Shown: positions 43,809 to 54,703, counted from the first letter of the stretch. The stretch is DNA of 64,000 nucleotides from an uncultured Bacteroidales bacterium (GCA_903916595.1 CAIWXI010000130.1:1-64000); one strand, 5' to 3'. The notes: generated by a model from the sequence alone, not told the origin. Numbers and translations are program-made.

Positions 43809-46739
43809 ATGATTAAATATTATACTCTGCTTTTTTTCGTCTTTTGTTCTTTATCTGTGCTTTCCCAGAATCGCACGATTACAGGTAAAGTCACTGACGC
43901 AGATGGTTATCCATTACCCGGAGTTACCATTCAGTTGACAGGAACAACCAAGGGCACGGTAACAGATGCCAACGGGGCCTTCCAGATTTCGGCCGACAAA
44001 GTAGTATTGAAATTCAGCTACGTGGGCTATATTTCCCAGGAGATCAAGGTCGACAATCAATCGGTCATCAATGTGGTGATGCAGGAGAATGTCAACATCC
44101 TGAACGAGGTTGTCGTAATCGGTTACGGCACCCAGATAAAAAAGGATCTTACTACCGCAGTATCGGTAGTGAATCAGAAAGATTTCGAAGACCGGCCTAT
44201 TGTCTCGGCGGCCCAGGCGTTGCAGGGAAAAGCTGCTGGGGTTGACGTGGTGCAACCTTCGGGAAAACCAGGATCGGAGATTTCAGTTCACATCCGCGGA
44301 ACAACTTCTGTTCTTGCCGGAAATGATCCGCTTTATGTAGTCGATGGAGTGCCCACGACCGATATCCGAGGTTTGAATCCCACCGACATTGCCTCGATGA
44401 GTGTTTTAAAGGATGCTTCTTCTGCAGCTATTTACGGAGCCAGGGCAGCGAATGGTGTTGTTACCATCACTACCTTCAGGGGAAAAGAAAATACAGCCGT
44501 GATCAAATTCAATACCTATTTTGGTATCTCAAAGCTCAGAAAACCGATCCAAACCCTGAATACAAAACAGTACAGGGATCTGATCAACGAAATAATTCCC
44601 GGTTCCCTTGATCCTACATGGACCGGTTATACCGACTGGAGTGGTATGGTTTTCGGGACAGGATATGACCAATCGTATCAGCTCTCGGCATCGGGAGGAA
44701 CAGAAAAAACCCGTTACTTCGCATCTTTAGGATATTTAAGCCAGGCAGGTATTGTAAAACCGGCCCAGTTTGACCGGTATAACTTCAGGCTTAATCTCGA
44801 CAATCAATTGCGTTCATGGCTTAAAACATCTACCAATATCAACCTGATCTATTCAAAAACCAAAGACACGCCCGATAATGCAAGTTCAGGCCGGGGGGGT
44901 GTGATCATGAGTACCCTGAATACCCCGCCTTTCCTGAGCGTTTATAAACCAGGAAACAGCGGACAGTTTGATCCCAATCCATTCCAGCCTTCATGGGAGA
45001 ATCCCATTGCTTATATGGAAGGACCCTCACAGAAAGCTGTTGATTTCCGCGTTCTCGGCAACCTGAATATCACGGCGACTATTATTAAAGGGCTTACTTT
45101 TAACACCAATTTCGGCATCGATTATAATAGTCACCAGTGGGATTATTACCTGGATCCCTACCGTACTGTTTATGGCCGACAGCAAAACGGGATAGGCCAG
45201 GCCGATAAATTCAACAGCCTCACATGGCTTTGGGAAAACACACTGAACTACGAAAAATCATTCGGCAAACACAAGATCACTGCATTGCTCGGCACCTCTA
45301 TCCAGAGATACAACAACAATGATTCATATATCTATGGCACTGATTTCCCCGCCAATGTTTCAGTAACTACCCTGAACGCCGCCAATATGGTTTCGGCTTC
45401 AACTACCCTTGAAGAATGGGCGCTCGCATCATTCTTTGGACGGGCTACCTACGATTATAACAGCAAATATTATCTTACCGTGAGTTTGCGCCGTGACGGA
45501 TCTTCGAAGCTGGCTAACCCCTGGGGGACCATGCCCGCTTTCTCTGCAGGATGGAGAATCTCCTCCGAGCCTTTCATGAAATCGGTTAAGTTTATCAACG
45601 ATCTTAAGATTCGCGGCGGATGGGGTGTTAACGGGAACCAGGAAGGAATCCCAAATTATGCCCGTTTCGGACTCATTACATACTATCGTCGTACACCCAC
45701 TAATCCTTTATCGGGGCCAAGCGCCGTGCAGACTACCTACGGCAATCCTGACCTGAAATGGGAAACAACCAACCAGACCAATATAGGGATTGACCTTTCG
45801 ATGTTTAATTCGAGAGTCACCTTTAACTTCGATGTATACTATAAAATCACCAATGATGTGTTGCTGAATGTTCAGCTTCCTGCCTCTCTTCCCATCACGT
45901 CAATACAGACTAATGCCGGCAAAATCGAAAACAAGGGGATGGAGTTCAACCTGAATACTGTGAATATTGCGAAAAAACTTCGCTGGGACACTGATTTCAA
46001 CCTCTCTTTCAACCGTAATATGGTGAAGGAACTTCAATACACCGATGTGTATTATTTTGGCAGGATATACAGTAACAACCAGGATGTGGCCATTGTGAAG
46101 GCCGGACTGCCCCTGGGTTCTTTCTACGGCTATGTGTCGGAAGGAGTCGATCCCAAAACCGGGATGATCAAATATGCCGACATTAACAACAACGGAATCC
46201 TTGATCCCGGCGACCGTACAGTGATTGGCCACGCTCAGCCCAAGTATATCTTTGGCATCACCAATACGTTCAGCTACTGGAGGTTTGATCTTTCGGTCTT
46301 CGTCCAGGGTAGCTACGGGAACGACATCTACAACGCCACACGCGTAGACCTGGAAGGTATGTTCGATTCAAAAAACCAGAGTGTCGCCGTGGTTGACCGC
46401 TGGACCCCTACTAACACCATCACCAATATTCCCAAGGTTGTTGGCAACGGAAACATGGAAAACGTGAGAAATTCCACACGTTTTGTTGAAAACGGTTCAT
46501 ACGTCAGGCTGAAAGCAGTAACACTTTCATATAAAATTATCGAAAACCTGAAGAAAAAGAAAGGAGTTCCGAAGCTATCCATTTACTTTACCGGCCAGAA
46601 CCTGCTTACTTTCACCAGGTACAGCGGGTATGATCCTGAAGTAAATGCATACGGTAACAGCGCTACTGAAATGGGGATTGATTATGGCACTTATCCACAG
46701 GCCTTGACATTGATTGCAGGGTTAAATGTTGAATTTTAA
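43809..46739 (+). CDS. SusC-like TonB-dependent outer membrane transporter (pair 1)
   Basis: A 976-aa TonB-linked transporter. Signal peptide, a carboxypeptidase-like regulatory domain (ITGKVTDADGYPLPGV, about 25-95), TonB-box-like EVVVIGYGT, plug (VHIRGTTS, PLYVVDGVP, GARAANGVVTITT) and a 22-strand barrel ending LNVEF. It should import oligosaccharides held by the SusD1 lid. The start is 20 nt after the GH16 stop, indicating one transcript. The plug lacks an STN domain, so no direct anti-sigma signalling is expected. Confidence 0.96.
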   Translation: MIKYYTLLFFVFCSLSVLSQNRTITGKVTDADGYPLPGVTIQLTGTTKGTVTDANGAFQISADKVVLKFSYVGYISQEIKVDNQSVINVVMQENVNILNEVVVIGYGTQIKKDLTTAVSVVNQKDFEDRPIVSAAQALQGKAAGVDVVQPSGKPGSEISVHIRGTTSVLAGNDPLYVVDGVPTTDIRGLNPTDIASMSVLKDASSAAIYGARAANGVVTITTFRGKENTAVIKFNTYFGISKLRKPIQTLNTKQYRDLINEIIPGSLDPTWTGYTDWSGMVFGTGYDQSYQLSASGGTEKTRYFASLGYLSQAGIVKPAQFDRYNFRLNLDNQLRSWLKTSTNINLIYSKTKDTPDNASSGRGGVIMSTLNTPPFLSVYKPGNSGQFDPNPFQPSWENPIAYMEGPSQKAVDFRVLGNLNITATIIKGLTFNTNFGIDYNSHQWDYYLDPYRTVYGRQQNGIGQADKFNSLTWLWENTLNYEKSFGKHKITALLGTSIQRYNNNDSYIYGTDFPANVSVTTLNAANMVSASTTLEEWALASFFGRATYDYNSKYYLTVSLRRDGSSKLANPWGTMPAFSAGWRISSEPFMKSVKFINDLKIRGGWGVNGNQEGIPNYARFGLITYYRRTPTNPLSGPSAVQTTYGNPDLKWETTNQTNIGIDLSMFNSRVTFNFDVYYKITNDVLLNVQLPASLPITSIQTNAGKIENKGMEFNLNTVNIAKKLRWDTDFNLSFNRNMVKELQYTDVYYFGRIYSNNQDVAIVKAGLPLGSFYGYVSEGVDPKTGMIKYADINNNGILDPGDRTVIGHAQPKYIFGITNTFSYWRFDLSVFVQGSYGNDIYNATRVDLEGMFDSKNQSVAVVDRWTPTNTITNIPKVVGNGNMENVRNSTRFVENGSYVRLKAVTLSYKIIENLKKKKGVPKLSIYFTGQNLLTFTRYSGYDPEVNAYGNSATEMGIDYGTYPQALTLIAGLNVEF

Positions 46740-46750
46740 TTTGTAGAATT

Positions 46751-48217
46751 ATGAAAAAGATATTCCTCATATCCGTTGTTATAGTCACTGTTCTCTCGTT
46801 TCAGTCTTGTAAAAAATTTCTTGACCTGAAACCCGAATCCCAGGGCGTTGCAGTTGAAAATGCCAGCTCTGATTCCGTTCTTTATAAAACCGCCGACGAT
46901 GTCGAAGCGGCCCTGGCTGGCGCTTATTCTGATTTCAAAAACGAGTATTATCAGCTCGATTATTTCGTGAACGGAGATGCACAGTCTGATGATGCTTATG
47001 CAGGAGGAGATAATCCGGCCAATTTTCAGATCGACGAGTTTAAACTTGATGCTCTAAACACAAATGTAAGCCGCGATTGGGCCTACCTTTATTCCTCGAT
47101 CGGAAAGACCAACCTGGTTATTAACCATGTGAATTCCTGTCCCGATTCGGCCCTTACCCCCGCCCGTAAAAAAGAAATCATATCAGAGGCTTCATTTATC
47201 AGGGCGTTCATGTATTTTCAGCTGGTTCAGCTCTGGGGTGATGTACCTCTGCAGTTGCAGGAAATTACAAGTATCAGCGCCAGCAACCTGGCTGCAATTT
47301 ATCTGATACTCTTTCCCCCCAGGGCCACTATGGCCAAGGTCTATGCCCAGATCATCACAGACCTGGAAGCTGCCCTGGCTCACGCTCCTGTTACTGCTGT
47401 GAACAAGGGATACGTTACCAAAGGAGCGGTGAATTCTATGCTTGCTTACGTGTATGCCACGCAGGAACCCCACGACTGGAACAAGGTTTCGCAGTATTGT
47501 GATGGCGTTATCTCGGGAGGCTACAGCCTCATGCCGAAATACGACGATCTCTGGAACAACCAGAATAAAAATTGCGCCGAATCTATTTTTGAGATTAATT
47601 ATTCGGGAGGCGCTTCCGATGGCAACTGGGGAGTGACTATTTTCAGGGGCCTGGACTGGAAAAAGTTTAATCTTCCGGCTAATGATTTGGTTTTTGCTTT
47701 CGATGGCCAGAATGATACTGTAAGAAAGAAAGCATCCATTATCTTTCTTGATGTAACAGGAAAATGGTCCGATCCCAATTATCCTCAAACGCATTATCCT
47801 TTTATCAACAAGTACAGGAATTTCGCTTCGGGCAGTGACCAGAACTATATTTTTCTTCGTCTGGCGGATATCATTTTGCTGAAAGCTGAAGCCTTGAATG
47901 AACTTGGCGATCTGCAGGGAGCTGCAGCGCTGGTGAACCAGATCAGGACCCGGGTTAAGTTACCAAATACAACCGCCAACACCCAGGATGTCATGCGCCA
48001 GGCCATTGCTTTGGAACGCCGTCTGGAGCTTTCTTTTGAAGCTCATCGCTGGTTTGATCTCAAACGTACCGGCACAGCCATCGAAGTGATGAACAATGCC
48101 GTTGGCCCAACGGGTGAGAAAATCGGGTATCATCTCACACAGAGTAAACTGGTGTGGCCTATACCCCAGGCTGAAATGGATAAAAACTCAAAACTTGTAC
48201 AGAATCCGGGATATTAA
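46751..48217 (+). CDS. SusD-like lipoprotein (pair 1)
   Basis: A 488-aa RagB/SusD-family lipoprotein with lipobox QSC (mature KKFLDLKPES). The helical TPR-like scaffold is seen in ISEASFIRAFMYFQLVQLWGDVPL and the late LLKAEALNELGD and RRLELSFEAHRWFDLKRTG segments. It forms the lid of SusC1 at the outer surface and captures glycan. Starts 11 nt after susC1. Confidence 0.95.
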   Translation: MKKIFLISVVIVTVLSFQSCKKFLDLKPESQGVAVENASSDSVLYKTADDVEAALAGAYSDFKNEYYQLDYFVNGDAQSDDAYAGGDNPANFQIDEFKLDALNTNVSRDWAYLYSSIGKTNLVINHVNSCPDSALTPARKKEIISEASFIRAFMYFQLVQLWGDVPLQLQEITSISASNLAAIYLILFPPRATMAKVYAQIITDLEAALAHAPVTAVNKGYVTKGAVNSMLAYVYATQEPHDWNKVSQYCDGVISGGYSLMPKYDDLWNNQNKNCAESIFEINYSGGASDGNWGVTIFRGLDWKKFNLPANDLVFAFDGQNDTVRKKASIIFLDVTGKWSDPNYPQTHYPFINKYRNFASGSDQNYIFLRLADIILLKAEALNELGDLQGAAALVNQIRTRVKLPNTTANTQDVMRQAIALERRLELSFEAHRWFDLKRTGTAIEVMNNAVGPTGEKIGYHLTQSKLVWPIPQAEMDKNSKLVQNPGY

Positions 48218-48237
48218 CACTTGCTTAATCCTGATTC

Positions 48238-49692
48238 ATGAAACTATTCTGGTTCAAGCCGGTATTGTTCGTTCTGATTTCTTTTGTTCTTCTGAATTGT
48301 AAAAGTAAAACCCAAACCGATCCTCAGCCACCTGAACCTACCGGTATCGGAAAAGCTAAAATCTGGCTGACCAAAGGAGATAAATCAAGCCTTCTGAGCA
48401 GGGAGCCTGACCTGATTATTCAGTCGCAGAGTTCATTGAATCTGCCTCTTTTTTCCGTTGATACGGCAACGCTGCTCCAAACCATCGATGGTTTCGGAGC
48501 AGCGCTGACCGGTTCATCGGCCTTTCTGCTCCACCAAAAAATGAGCTCCGGTGCCCGTCAGACATTATTGCGCAAGCTGTTCGACACCGTGAATGGTGCA
48601 GGTTTCTCATACCTTCGCCTGACCATGGGCGCTTCAGACTTTTCCCTTTCCGATTTTACTTATGACGATCTGGCTTACGGGCAAACCGATTATACTTTAC
48701 AGCATTTTTCTTTGTCGGAAGACACGGAAGATGTGGTGCCGGTGCTCAAAGAAATTATTCAATTGTCTCCTGCCATCACCATGATGGGTTCGCCATGGAG
48801 CCCCCCGGCCTGGATGAAAACCAACAGCAGTGTGAACGGAGGTAAACTTAAACCGGCCTGCTATGATGTGTATGCCGCCTATTTTGTAAAATATATTCAG
48901 CAGATGAAATCCCACGGCCTCACTATTGATGCCATCACGCCGCAAAATGAACCACTCTATTTCACTGCAACTTATCCCTGTATGGAAATGCAGCCAGGCG
49001 AGCAGGCTGTTTTCATAAAAAACAACCTTGGCCCGAAATTTCAATCGGCAGGTATTACAACGAAAATTATTATTTACGACCACAACTGGGACAACACAAG
49101 TTACCCGATATCTGTTTTAAATGATGCGGCGGCCAGAGACTATATAGCAGGTTCAGCTTTTCATGCCTATGCAGGTGACGTGTCGGCGATGAGTACAGTA
49201 CATAATGCATATCCAGATAAAGGGCTGTACTTTACTGAAATCTCCGGTGGAGCCTGGGCTACAGATTTCAGCGCTAACCTGATGTGGTATATGAGAAATA
49301 TTTTCATCGGGACAACCCTCAACTGGTCAAAATGTGTTCTGATGTGGAACCTGGCTCTGGATCAGAATTACGGGCCTCAAAATAACGGCTGCGACAATTG
49401 CAGGGGTGTGGTTACAATCAACTCCTCGAATGGCCTCGTTACCTTTAATGAAGAATTTTATTCAATAGCTCATTTTTCGAAATTTGTCAGACCCGGAGCT
49501 ATAAGGGTAGCCGTGACCCCGCCTGCAGCCATGAGCGAAACAGGAGCTGTTTCCTTTTTAAATCCTGATGGTTCAAAGGTCCTCATTATATGTAATTACA
49601 GCTCCTCCATCAAGTCATTCACGGTAAAACAGGGAGAAAAATATTTTTCCTATTCACTTGCATCACAATCTGTCGCCTCAATTCTCTGGTAA
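48238..49692 (+). CDS. GH30 family glycoside hydrolase, lipoprotein
   Basis: A 484-aa enzyme with a lipoprotein signal (LLNC), so probably surface- or periplasm-tethered. The GH30 TIM barrel with beta-side domain is clear: IDGFGAALTGSSA, GSPWSPPAWMK, acid/base E238 in TPQNEP, nucleophile E334 in FTEISGG, and the end side domain FSKFVRPGA. GH30 includes beta-1,6-glucanases and glucosylceramidases; next to GH16 in a SusCD locus a beta-1,6-glucanase is the best guess. Only 20 nt after susD1. Confidence 0.92.
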   Translation: MKLFWFKPVLFVLISFVLLNCKSKTQTDPQPPEPTGIGKAKIWLTKGDKSSLLSREPDLIIQSQSSLNLPLFSVDTATLLQTIDGFGAALTGSSAFLLHQKMSSGARQTLLRKLFDTVNGAGFSYLRLTMGASDFSLSDFTYDDLAYGQTDYTLQHFSLSEDTEDVVPVLKEIIQLSPAITMMGSPWSPPAWMKTNSSVNGGKLKPACYDVYAAYFVKYIQQMKSHGLTIDAITPQNEPLYFTATYPCMEMQPGEQAVFIKNNLGPKFQSAGITTKIIIYDHNWDNTSYPISVLNDAAARDYIAGSAFHAYAGDVSAMSTVHNAYPDKGLYFTEISGGAWATDFSANLMWYMRNIFIGTTLNWSKCVLMWNLALDQNYGPQNNGCDNCRGVVTINSSNGLVTFNEEFYSIAHFSKFVRPGAIRVAVTPPAAMSETGAVSFLNPDGSKVLIICNYSSSIKSFTVKQGEKYFSYSLASQSVASILW

Positions 49693-49844
49693 AATAAAAG
49701 CCAGGGAACATTTAAAGATCACGAGTAACCATTGATGTATTTATGATGTATAATTATAATGCTGTTTGCTGCATTATTGATGTACATTTATATATATTCC
49801 CAAATACGCATAATAAATATATTAGCTTCGGTTTTTCAAGTAAG

Positions 49845-49874
49845 TTGTCACGTTTTAAAAAAATATTATTTTTG
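49845..49874 (+). promoter_or_regulatory. Promoter for SusC2 (TTG-N19-TATTTTTG)
   Basis: TTG at 49845-49847, 19-nt spacer, TATTTTTG at 49867-49874. It lies in the 270-nt gap after the GH30 gene and predicts an approximately 80-nt leader before the ATG at 49963. The rest of this gap (49693-49962) is AT-rich with no gene; the long called ORF through it is not a real extension. Confidence 0.7.
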
Positions 49875-49962
49875 GGTTTTCTTTTGGTTTCCACACATTG
49901 AACAACATAAAATAAACCACAACCTAATCTTCATCAATCACATCTTCAAAAACAAAGAAACC

Positions 49963-52900
49963 ATGAAACAAATGTACCCCGATTGTCAAAAAATCAGCGC
50001 TTTAAAAAGCAGGATGATTCTTTTGACTGGTCTTCTGTGGCTCAGCATCACCACGCTGTTTGCACAGAACACCTACCAATACAGTGGCACAGTCACCGAT
50101 ACCAAGGGTGAAACGCTGCCCGGTGTAAATGTTCTTATAAAAGGAACCGTGAATGGTACTGCCACCGACATGCAGGGAGCCTTTAAACTGACTTCCTCCA
50201 GGCAGAAAGAAACACTTGTGTTTTCTTTCATCGGTTGTGTTACACAGGAAATTCAGGCCACGGCTGGTGTTCCTGTTAAGGCAGTCCTTGCAAGCAGTAC
50301 GGTTGGTCTTTCTGAAGTCGTCGTGATCGGTTACGGAACACAGAAGAGGACTTCGGTAACCAGCGCCATTTCCCAGGTCAAAGGCAAGGATCTGGAGTAT
50401 ATGCCTATCGTACGTATTGAGCAGGCATTGCAGGGAAGAACCACCGGTGTGACTATCGCCAGCAGTTCAGGGCAGCCGGGCGCTTCCTCAACGGTAAGGG
50501 TGCGTGGTACCACGACCATCAATAACAGCAACCCCTTATATGTTGTTGACGGAGTTCCCATTGACAACGGAGGTATCGATTATTTAAATTCTTCGGATAT
50601 TGAATCCCTTGAAGTTTTGAAAGATGCAGCATCCGCATCTATTTATGGTACACGTGCTGCAAGCGGTGTTATCCTCGTAACGACCAAGAAAGGCAAAGAA
50701 GGCGCCCTCAAGGTAGGTTCAGGGAGTATGTCGGTGAATTTTAATATGTATTTCGGCACCCAATCCCCGGCAAAAAAACTTTCTCTTTTGAATGCTACAG
50801 ATTATGCCACCTTACGTAATGAAGCGTCGATAAACGGAGGTGGAACAGCAATCTTTGCTGATCCTTCTATTTACAGTTCAGGGACCGACTGGCAAAGTAG
50901 TATTTTCAACAGTGGCGCCAAGATCCAGAATTATGAACTGAGCGTGAGCGGAGGGAATGACAAATCAACCTATTACACCTCCATGGGTTATTTCTCCCAG
51001 GAAGGTGTGGTGGCATCCTCTATCTCGAATTATAAACGACTTAACCTGCGTTTCAATTCGGCTCATAAAATACGGCCCTGGCTCAGGTTTGGCAACAATA
51101 TCGGTTACTCACACATTAAAAGTCAGGGATCCCTCAACACCAACAGTGAGTATGGAGGCCCCCTTGCTTCAGCCATCAACCTGGATCCAATTACACCCAC
51201 AGTTATCACTGATCCGGCCATCGCGAATTCCCCTCCATACAGCAACCATCCGGTAGAGAGGGATGCAAATGGAAACCCTTATGGTATTTCAACAATTGTT
51301 GTCCAGGAAATGACCAACCCTCTTGCATATATTCAGACCCATCAGGGAAATTTCGGTTGGTCCGATAACATGGTTGGCGATATTTATGCTGAGATTGAAC
51401 CCATAAAAGGCTTGAAAATCAAATCGGATGTTGGCGCCAAACTGGCTTTTTACGGTGATGAAAGCTTTTCCCCGGTAACCTATTTAAACGCATCCACTTA
51501 CACCACAAACAATTCTTATTACCGCTCGGGCAACCAGAGTTTTATCTGGAATATCGAGAACACGGCTTCATATACCAGAAGTTTCGGCAAGCATAATGCG
51601 ACTGTATTAGTTGGCATGAGCGCCTATGTGGAGAATGGAAAGGGTGTCAATGCCACGTATAAGAATCTACCAGTAAACACATTCAGCGAAGCATCAATGA
51701 ATTACAGCGTAGTGACTTCCGACAGGATCGGAGGTGGCTGGGAAGCTCCTGACCATAAGGTGAGTTCAATATTTGCCCGTGCCTTGTATAACTATAATGA
51801 GAAATATCTGTTTATGGGCGTTCTACGCCGTGACGGTTCTTCCCGCTTCGGAAGCAACAACAGGTTCGGTCTTTTTCCTTCTGTTTCCGTGGGCTGGGTC
51901 GCATCCCGCGAAAATTTCTGGCCTAAAAATAAAGTCGTGACGTTTGTTAAGATACGTGGTTCATATGGTGTGAACGGCAACGATAACATCGGTGACTTTC
52001 AGTACATGTCGACCGTGGGTGGAGGCAGAAATTACACTTTTGACGACAATTATTATATCGGTTACAGTCCGAACGCACCGGCCAACCCTGATCTGAAATG
52101 GGAGCAGACCAGTCAGCTGGACATTGGTCTGGAAGCTACCTTCTTTGAAAGCCTTACCCTTGTTTTTGACTGGTACAACAAGCAAACAACAGGGATGTTG
52201 CAGCCGGTGGTTCTGCCCGGATACGTTGGAGCTAACGGATCCCCTACCGGAAACGTGGGTTCCATGTCGAATAAAGGAGTTGAGCTTGAACTGGGTTATC
52301 AAAAGAAAATCGGGAACTGGGATCTTAAATTCAACGGCAACTGTTCTTATCTGAAAAATGTGATCACTGACCTTGGTACTGTACAGTATATCAGCGGCGC
52401 TACTTTCCAGTCCAGCGCATATGAAATCAGCCGCCTCGCCGTTGGCCAGGCTATGGGAGCTTTCTACGGCTTTGAAGTGCTTGATATCTTCCAGACGATG
52501 GCCGAAGTACATTATTACAAAGATGCCAACGGCAACATGATACAGCCTAATGCAAAACCGGGTGATTTCCGTTTTGCCGATCTGAATGGTGATGGAAAGA
52601 TCGATGCTGCTGACCGCAAGTTTATCGGCGATCCCACACCCGACTGGTCGTATGGCTTCACGATCTCGGCAGCCTTCAAGGGATTTGACCTGATGATCTT
52701 CGCCCAGGGTGTTGCCGGCAACCAGGTCTTCAACGGTTTACGCCGCCTTGATATTCCCAGCGCCAACTGGACTTCCGATGCCTTAGGCCGGTGGACCGGT
52801 CCGGGAACATCGAATATCTATCCCAGGCTTGTGGTTGGCGACCCGAACGGAAACTTCACCAAGCCTTCGTCCTTCTATTTGACAGATGGCTCTTATTTCC

Positions 52901-53118
52901 GTTTCAAAACGATTCAGTTTGGCTATTCCCTTCCCAGGAAGATCACCGATAAAATCGGTTTGCAACTCCTTAGGATATACGTCACAGGGAATAACCTTCT
53001 CACCTTTACAAAATACAAGGGTTACGATCCGGAAATCGGCGGAGCCAGTTATGGTATAGACCGCGGTGTTTATCCTCAGGCCCGTTCCTATATGATCGGA
53101 TTAAGTGTTACTCTCTAA
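49963..53118 (+). CDS. SusC-like TonB-dependent outer membrane transporter (pair 2)
   Basis: A 1051-aa transporter starting at ATG 49963 with a signal peptide after an extended charged n-region (ends LFAQN). A carboxypeptidase-like domain (YSGTVTDTKGETLPGVNVLI) is followed by EVVVIGYGTQ, plug motifs (VRVRGTTT, PLYVVDGVP, GTRAASGVILVTT) and the barrel ending LSVTL. It is only distantly similar to SusC1, so it likely takes a different oligosaccharide or size range. It has its own promoter-like region. The called start 68 codons upstream lies in noncoding AT-rich DNA. Confidence 0.95.
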   Translation: MKQMYPDCQKISALKSRMILLTGLLWLSITTLFAQNTYQYSGTVTDTKGETLPGVNVLIKGTVNGTATDMQGAFKLTSSRQKETLVFSFIGCVTQEIQATAGVPVKAVLASSTVGLSEVVVIGYGTQKRTSVTSAISQVKGKDLEYMPIVRIEQALQGRTTGVTIASSSGQPGASSTVRVRGTTTINNSNPLYVVDGVPIDNGGIDYLNSSDIESLEVLKDAASASIYGTRAASGVILVTTKKGKEGALKVGSGSMSVNFNMYFGTQSPAKKLSLLNATDYATLRNEASINGGGTAIFADPSIYSSGTDWQSSIFNSGAKIQNYELSVSGGNDKSTYYTSMGYFSQEGVVASSISNYKRLNLRFNSAHKIRPWLRFGNNIGYSHIKSQGSLNTNSEYGGPLASAINLDPITPTVITDPAIANSPPYSNHPVERDANGNPYGISTIVVQEMTNPLAYIQTHQGNFGWSDNMVGDIYAEIEPIKGLKIKSDVGAKLAFYGDESFSPVTYLNASTYTTNNSYYRSGNQSFIWNIENTASYTRSFGKHNATVLVGMSAYVENGKGVNATYKNLPVNTFSEASMNYSVVTSDRIGGGWEAPDHKVSSIFARALYNYNEKYLFMGVLRRDGSSRFGSNNRFGLFPSVSVGWVASRENFWPKNKVVTFVKIRGSYGVNGNDNIGDFQYMSTVGGGRNYTFDDNYYIGYSPNAPANPDLKWEQTSQLDIGLEATFFESLTLVFDWYNKQTTGMLQPVVLPGYVGANGSPTGNVGSMSNKGVELELGYQKKIGNWDLKFNGNCSYLKNVITDLGTVQYISGATFQSSAYEISRLAVGQAMGAFYGFEVLDIFQTMAEVHYYKDANGNMIQPNAKPGDFRFADLNGDGKIDAADRKFIGDPTPDWSYGFTISAAFKGFDLMIFAQGVAGNQVFNGLRRLDIPSANWTSDALGRWTGPGTSNIYPRLVVGDPNGNFTKPSSFYLTDGSYFRFKTIQFGYSLPRKITDKIGLQLLRIYVTGNNLLTFTKYKGYDPEIGGASYGIDRGVYPQARSYMIGLSVTL

Positions 53119-53137
53119 TCAATAAAAAATAAAGACC

Positions 53138-54631
53138 ATGAAAAAAATTAATATATACCTGATTTCTTTGACTCTCGGAGCGCTTATTCTCAGCTCTTGC
53201 TCAAAGAGCTGGCTGAATGTAGACCCTAAAGGAACTACATTGGAAAGCAGCTATTATAAAAATGCAGAAGAGGCCTTTAACGGCCTGGTATCATGCTATG
53301 ATCCACTTGGAACAGAATGCTGGGGAAGTGATGTATATGCATGTAAAGTAGGGGCTCTCAACTCAGCCTCTGATGATTGTTATGCCGGAGGCGCCAGTTC
53401 GACGGATGTACCTACATGGCAAGCCTGGAATAACTATACGGTAAACCCGGCAGTGGGTATACAAGCCGCATTCTGGGGCCGAAATTTCACCGGCGTTTAC
53501 AGGGTGAACACTCTCCTTTCAAAATTGCCAAATGTGCCTATGAATGACTCCATAAAGGCAAGATTCACTGCTGAATGTAAATTCCTGCGCGCATTTTTCT
53601 ATTTTGACCTGGTACGTCTTTTCAAAAATGTTCCTTTGTTTACTGCCCCCCTGGCTCCAAAGGACTATTTCGATGTTTTGCAGGTCAAACCCGAGGAAAT
53701 ATATGCTCAGGTCGAGAAAGACCTGAATGAAGCAATCCCGTTTCTGCCAGCTGCTGTACCCAAAATTGAGAACGGACGGGTGACAAAAATGGCTGCTATC
53801 GCTTTATTAGGCAAAGTGATACTATACCAGAACAATGAGAGCCGGATGCTGGAAGCAGCCAATTTGTTTGAAATCGTTAACAGTTCGCCGAACTATGCCC
53901 TGCTTGCCGATTTTGGACAAATTTTCAGACCCGATAACAAATTCAACAGCGAATCTATTTTCGAGATTGTTCATACTTCAAAAGCCATGATGGGCTGGGA
54001 GTCATGGCCTAATTTCGAAGGCAGTATCTATACTCAGATGTGCGGCCCCCGTGCCTATGTCGGCCCTACCTATGTGGCTAGCTGGGGATTTAACCCGTTA
54101 ACCCCTGAACTGATTGCTTTAATGAAAAACGATCCGAGATATAAATACACTATGGTCAATATTGACAGTATGAAATTGGCCGGAGTTTGTTCATATGAAA
54201 AGGGGTACCAGAACACAGGATATTTTGTAGCCAAGTACGCCCCGTTGAAAGAATTCTATTCCACTATCGGTGGTGACCCTATGCTGAACTATCCTAACGA
54301 TATTATGGAAATTCGCTTAGCCGACACCTACCTGATGGAAGCTGAAGCTCTTGTGCGCGGAGGCGGTGACCAGGGTAAAGCCCAGATTTACCTCGACATG
54401 GTAAGGACCCGCGTAAAACTTCCTTCTGTACCAGCAACCCTCGATAATATTTACAAGGAGCGAAGGCTGGAACTAGCTACCGAAGGCCATCGTTGGTTTG
54501 ACCTTGTGCGCACTGGTAAAGCTGCTGCGGCCCTGGCTTCAAAAGGTTTTACCCCGGGCAAAAATGAGATTCTGCCTATCCCCCTTGCTGAACTTTCCAA
54601 TACCAAACTGGTTCAGAATCCGCTATATTAA
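53138..54631 (+). CDS. SusD-like lipoprotein (pair 2)
   Basis: A 497-aa RagB/SusD lipoprotein, lipobox SSC (mature SKSWLNVDPKG). Scaffold helices appear in FTAECKFLRAFFYFDLVRLFKNVPL and near the end in YKERRLELATEGHRWFDLVRTG. Partner of SusC2 at the cell surface. Begins 19 nt after susC2 and is followed by a strong terminator, so SusC2-SusD2 can form its own transcript. Confidence 0.95.
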   Translation: MKKINIYLISLTLGALILSSCSKSWLNVDPKGTTLESSYYKNAEEAFNGLVSCYDPLGTECWGSDVYACKVGALNSASDDCYAGGASSTDVPTWQAWNNYTVNPAVGIQAAFWGRNFTGVYRVNTLLSKLPNVPMNDSIKARFTAECKFLRAFFYFDLVRLFKNVPLFTAPLAPKDYFDVLQVKPEEIYAQVEKDLNEAIPFLPAAVPKIENGRVTKMAAIALLGKVILYQNNESRMLEAANLFEIVNSSPNYALLADFGQIFRPDNKFNSESIFEIVHTSKAMMGWESWPNFEGSIYTQMCGPRAYVGPTYVASWGFNPLTPELIALMKNDPRYKYTMVNIDSMKLAGVCSYEKGYQNTGYFVAKYAPLKEFYSTIGGDPMLNYPNDIMEIRLADTYLMEAEALVRGGGDQGKAQIYLDMVRTRVKLPSVPATLDNIYKERRLELATEGHRWFDLVRTGKAAAALASKGFTPGKNEILPIPLAELSNTKLVQNPLY

Positions 54632-54667
54632 TCCCCGCTAAACCGGGTTATAATTAACACCGATTTC

Positions 54668-54702
54668 ACTGCCCTCGTCATCCGGTGAGGGCAGTTTTTT
54701 TT
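54668..54702 (+). terminator. Terminator after SusD2
   Basis: ACTGCCCTC/GAGGGCAGT stem with a 10-nt loop and a T8 run. It closes the SusC2-SusD2 unit. Confidence 0.9.
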
Positions 54703-54703
54703 G

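Noticed and set aside
49759-49962. 68-codon N-terminal extension of SusC2
   Set aside because: AT-rich, no conserved sequence, contains the promoter-like boxes; the signal peptide starts after ATG 49963.
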